Assembly (NCBI GenBank): GCA_009845645.1
Contig: VXZF01000273.1
Coordinates: 1-8,444 of the forward strand
Reading direction: 5' to 3'
From: Gemmatimonadota bacterium
GTDB taxonomy: Bacteria > Latescibacterota > UBA2968 > UBA8231
DNA length: 8,444 bases
Below the pieces are notes generated by a model that saw only the letters and a program-made list of their open reading frames with translations, ran no database searches and was not told the origin of the DNA. Below, one piece after another: positions 6,771-8,444 of this stretch. Made by a program: the position numbers and the translations under genes. Every line of letters starts with the position of its first letter. The first letter of the stretch is position 1.

Positions 6771-8324
6771 TCAGCGCAGTAAAAAGGAAACCAAGACGGC
6801 AATGCAAAGGCCCCAGAAGAGCCAGCCGGAAAGGGCCTGAAACAGGATCAGGAAGCGCACTTTGCCATGGGGACGCACGGATGCTGCGCCCGCAATAAAA
6901 AAAGTATGCAAGCTGAAAAGCAGGCACTCCACCAGGGGCAGCCGACGATCATCTATCAGCAACAAACGGTACAGCAAGGCAAAGAGCGCCACCCAAACCA
7001 AAGCGACGAGGACTAGACGCCCCAGGTCGGTGCCGTAGCGCGAACTCAGGTCAAAGGCGATGAGGGCGTAGCGCTCGATAGAGGTCCAGGGCAGGTGGTG
7101 GCGACGGCGGTCCAGCGACTCTATATAACAGCCGCGGGCATCCGCGACCATGCCGGAGAGGAGGAACTGGTGGCGCAGACCGGCATAGACGCGATCCAGA
7201 TCGTAGTTGGCCTGCTCTGGGGGCTGGGCCAAGTGGCCGCGCAAGTGATCCCAGGTGGAGAACAGGCGCTGAAAGCGCGCGTTTTGCAGCAAAAGCTGGG
7301 CTCCAGGGCCTAGCAGTGAGTCGGGCATAGTGGCAGAAGGACGGAGATCCAAGCTAGGAGTGACTAGGTGGCGCAAGTCGAGGCTGGTGCGAAAAAGGGC
7401 ATTGAGCAGGAGATCGTCGTCACTGTGGACACCAGTAAAGATCGCTTCTTTTGCGAAGATGCTGCCGTCGAAGACGGCCCCGTCGTCAAAACGGGCTTTT
7501 TCAAAGTGGGCAGAGTGAGCAAAAGCGATATTTGCAAAAGTCGCCCGCTGCGCAAAAGCGGCTTGCTTAAACGAGGTTTCCCCGGCAAAGCGGACGCTGG
7601 AAAAATCGGCGGTAGCGAATTGGGCTTGCCAAAAAAAAGACCGATCCAGAAAGCGCGCCCCGGCAAAGGAGACGGGAGCGCGCCAGCGCGCTGTTTTGAA
7701 CGAGGCGACACCGGCAAAGCGGGCGTCGCTGAAATCGACTTGGCCGGTAAAGAGAACGTCCTCAAAATAGGCACCACCCTCGCAGTGCAGATGCGCGAAA
7801 GTGGCGTCGCTGAAGTGAGCCCCGGCGCAGGAAAATGCGGCGGCGAGGTGACTTTGGGTGAAGTCGGCCGTGGTGGTGAAGCGAGCATCTCTAAGGTTGG
7901 TTTTTTGCCTTATCTCGCATTCTCGCAGAGCAAAGGATTGCAAGAATTGCGCTTCGGCTAGAGAAAGGTCAGCGGCAAAGGTAGTGCGAGAAAAGATCAC
8001 CGGACCGAGAAACACAACCTCGGCCAGCAAAACTTCGTCGAGGAAAAGCACATCGGCCAATTCCAGCCCCGCCCGCACGGTGTCGAGATTAGCCGCTAAG
8101 CTGGAGAGACGACCCTTTACGGCTGTTTGCCGCAAAGCAAGACGGCTATGGTCATTGGCCGAGCCTAGGAGATCCATTAATTCCCCGGCCTCAAGCAGGG
8201 TGTAGCTGCGGCCCGCGATAGTGGTATCGGTCGGAGCGCTCGGCTGGGCACCAACGGTCGTGGTCAGAGCGATTATCAGGGCGAGGACGGCCCGCTTCAG
8301 TTTAACCCAGTTCAACGTCCACAT
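6771..8324 (-). CDS. Pentapeptide-repeat protein with C-terminal two-helix channel-like membrane domain
   Basis: This is a 517-residue protein. An N-terminal hydrophobic segment (11-25) ending in TVGAQ looks like a signal peptide or anchor. Residues about 90-298 are pentapeptide repeats of the A(D/N)F/ARF type: units such as ARFAG, ADFSS, VRFAG, TSFKQ, AAFAQ, ATFAN and ARFDD recur every five residues with a central Phe or Leu, as in a right-handed quadrilateral beta-helix. A linker (340-410) contains YDLDRVYAGLRHQF, then SSRYGTDLGRLVL leads into helix 1 (435-456). A re-entrant-like LFSLHTFFIAGAASVRP (469-485) and helix 2 (491-516) follow. This order matches proteins that join pentapeptide repeats to a 2TM K+-channel-type pore, but the TxGYGD-like filter is absent. 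It heads the minus-strand cluster. No Shine-Dalgarno is seen before ATG 8324, and no other plausible start precedes the signal peptide. Ion conduction should not be assumed. Confidence 0.82.
   Translation of the reverse strand: MWTLNWVKLKRAVLALIIALTTTVGAQPSAPTDTTIAGRSYTLLEAGELMDLLGSANDHSRLALRQTAVKGRLSSLAANLDTVRAGLELADVLFLDEVLLAEVVFLGPVIFSRTTFAADLSLAEAQFLQSFALRECEIRQKTNLRDARFTTTADFTQSHLAAAFSCAGAHFSDATFAHLHCEGGAYFEDVLFTGQVDFSDARFAGVASFKTARWRAPVSFAGARFLDRSFFWQAQFATADFSSVRFAGETSFKQAAFAQRATFANIAFAHSAHFEKARFDDGAVFDGSIFAKEAIFTGVHSDDDLLLNALFRTSLDLRHLVTPSLDLRPSATMPDSLLGPGAQLLLQNARFQRLFSTWDHLRGHLAQPPEQANYDLDRVYAGLRHQFLLSGMVADARGCYIESLDRRRHHLPWTSIERYALIAFDLSSRYGTDLGRLVLVALVWVALFALLYRLLLIDDRRLPLVECLLFSLHTFFIAGAASVRPHGKVRFLILFQALSGWLFWGLCIAVLVSFLLR
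7425..8057 (-). repeat. Coding pentapeptide-repeat array
   Basis: Codons for residues about 90-300 form a degenerate tandem array with a 15-base period, seen on the plus strand as repeated gcaaa, gcgaa and ggcaaag blocks. The repeat bias also keeps other frames open here, including an antisense one. It is a protein repeat, not a CRISPR or satellite array, because no unit is conserved at the DNA level. Confidence 0.65.
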
Positions 8325-8332
8325 GAGAAATA

Positions 8333-8361
8333 TAGATACTCTGTAGAGGTATCCGGTGCAA
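8333..8361 (-). promoter_or_regulatory. Weak candidate promoter of the minus-strand cluster
   Basis: TTGCAC (8361-8356) and TATCTA (8338-8333) are 17 bases apart but match the sigma-70 consensus at only three of six positions each. The -10-like element ends 8 bases before ATG 8324, so a message from here would have almost no leader. This fits the missing Shine-Dalgarno but is not proof. The inverted repeat begins directly next to the -35-like hexamer. Confidence 0.2.
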
Positions 8362-8410
8362 GCGGTCGGCTCTTTACCAGCGCAGCGCGTCGACCTTTTG
8401 AGCCGACCGC
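8362..8410. repeat. Perfect 11-bp inverted repeat upstream of the cluster
   Basis: The arms are gcggtcggctc (8362-8372) and gagccgaccgc (8400-8410), separated by 27 bases. They could form a strong GC-rich hairpin in RNA or DNA, or be a two-site operator. No U-run follows directly on either strand, so a standard intrinsic terminator is unlikely. The nearest T-rich stretch, on the plus strand, starts several bases beyond the stem and serves no plus-strand gene in the window. Confidence 0.6.
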
Positions 8411-8444
8411 CGGAGTCTTTAGATTTTTGCGCTATATTGTCGAG

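Noticed and set aside
7368..7961. Long plus-strand open frame of 197 codons opposite the pentapeptide array
   Set aside because: It lies wholly antisense to the pentapeptide repeats and its composition (Lys/Gly-rich, low complexity) is the reverse image of the 15-base coding period. No start signal or family resemblance.
7425..8057. Periodic blocks resembling a CRISPR or tandem repeat array
   Set aside because: The 15-base period follows the pentapeptide code, units differ at the DNA level, and there are no conserved repeats with unique spacers.
8362..8420. Inverted repeat as an intrinsic terminator
   Set aside because: No U-run follows the stem on either strand, the loop is long, and no gene in the window ends there.

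Overview
The window looks like a compact bacterial chromosome segment, moderately GC-rich, with almost no non-coding DNA. Two proteins have lipobox-type signal peptides and one is a SurA-like periplasmic foldase, which points to a Gram-negative (two-membrane) cell. A CRTAC-type FG-GAP/UnbV lipoprotein, a pentapeptide-repeat membrane protein and a fused MFS/spermidine-synthase-like protein are typical of environmental, often uncultured lineages (Acidobacteria, Planctomycetes/PVC and FCB-type groups). I cannot fix the phylum from this sequence. No rRNA, tRNA, CRISPR array, transposase, integrase or phage gene is visible.

Layout. A minus-strand gene (19-2559) encodes an 846-residue polytopic membrane protein with a C-terminal spermidine-synthase-like Rossmann domain. 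A divergent gap of about 90 bases separates it from a plus-strand lipoprotein foldase with two parvulin-like modules (2652-4037). This foldase gene converges almost end to end on a minus-strand cluster from 8324 to 4041. In transcription order the cluster holds a pentapeptide-repeat protein with a C-terminal two-helix channel-like domain (8324-6771), a CRTAC/UnbV seven-repeat beta-propeller lipoprotein (6767-5109, 3 bases after the previous stop), a 37-codon small ORF with a good ribosome binding site (5086-4973), and an aldo/keto reductase whose start overlaps the small ORF's end (4985-4041).

How the genes may work together. The first two cluster genes encode exported proteins with repetitive folds and are almost certainly translated from one message. 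Joint work in the envelope, possibly involving calcium through the DxDxDG loops of the propeller, is an inference from gene order. The aldo/keto reductase looks cytoplasmic and may only share transcription.

Several proteins keep the family fold but lack a hallmark residue set. The channel-like domain has no TxGYGD-type filter, the spermidine-synthase domain reads DATHP where DSTDP is usual, and the reductase lacks the active-site tyrosine at its usual spacing. The start regions also differ: the small ORF and the reductase have clear Shine-Dalgarno sequences, while the other genes have weak ones or none. An 11-bp perfect inverted repeat lies just upstream of the cluster.
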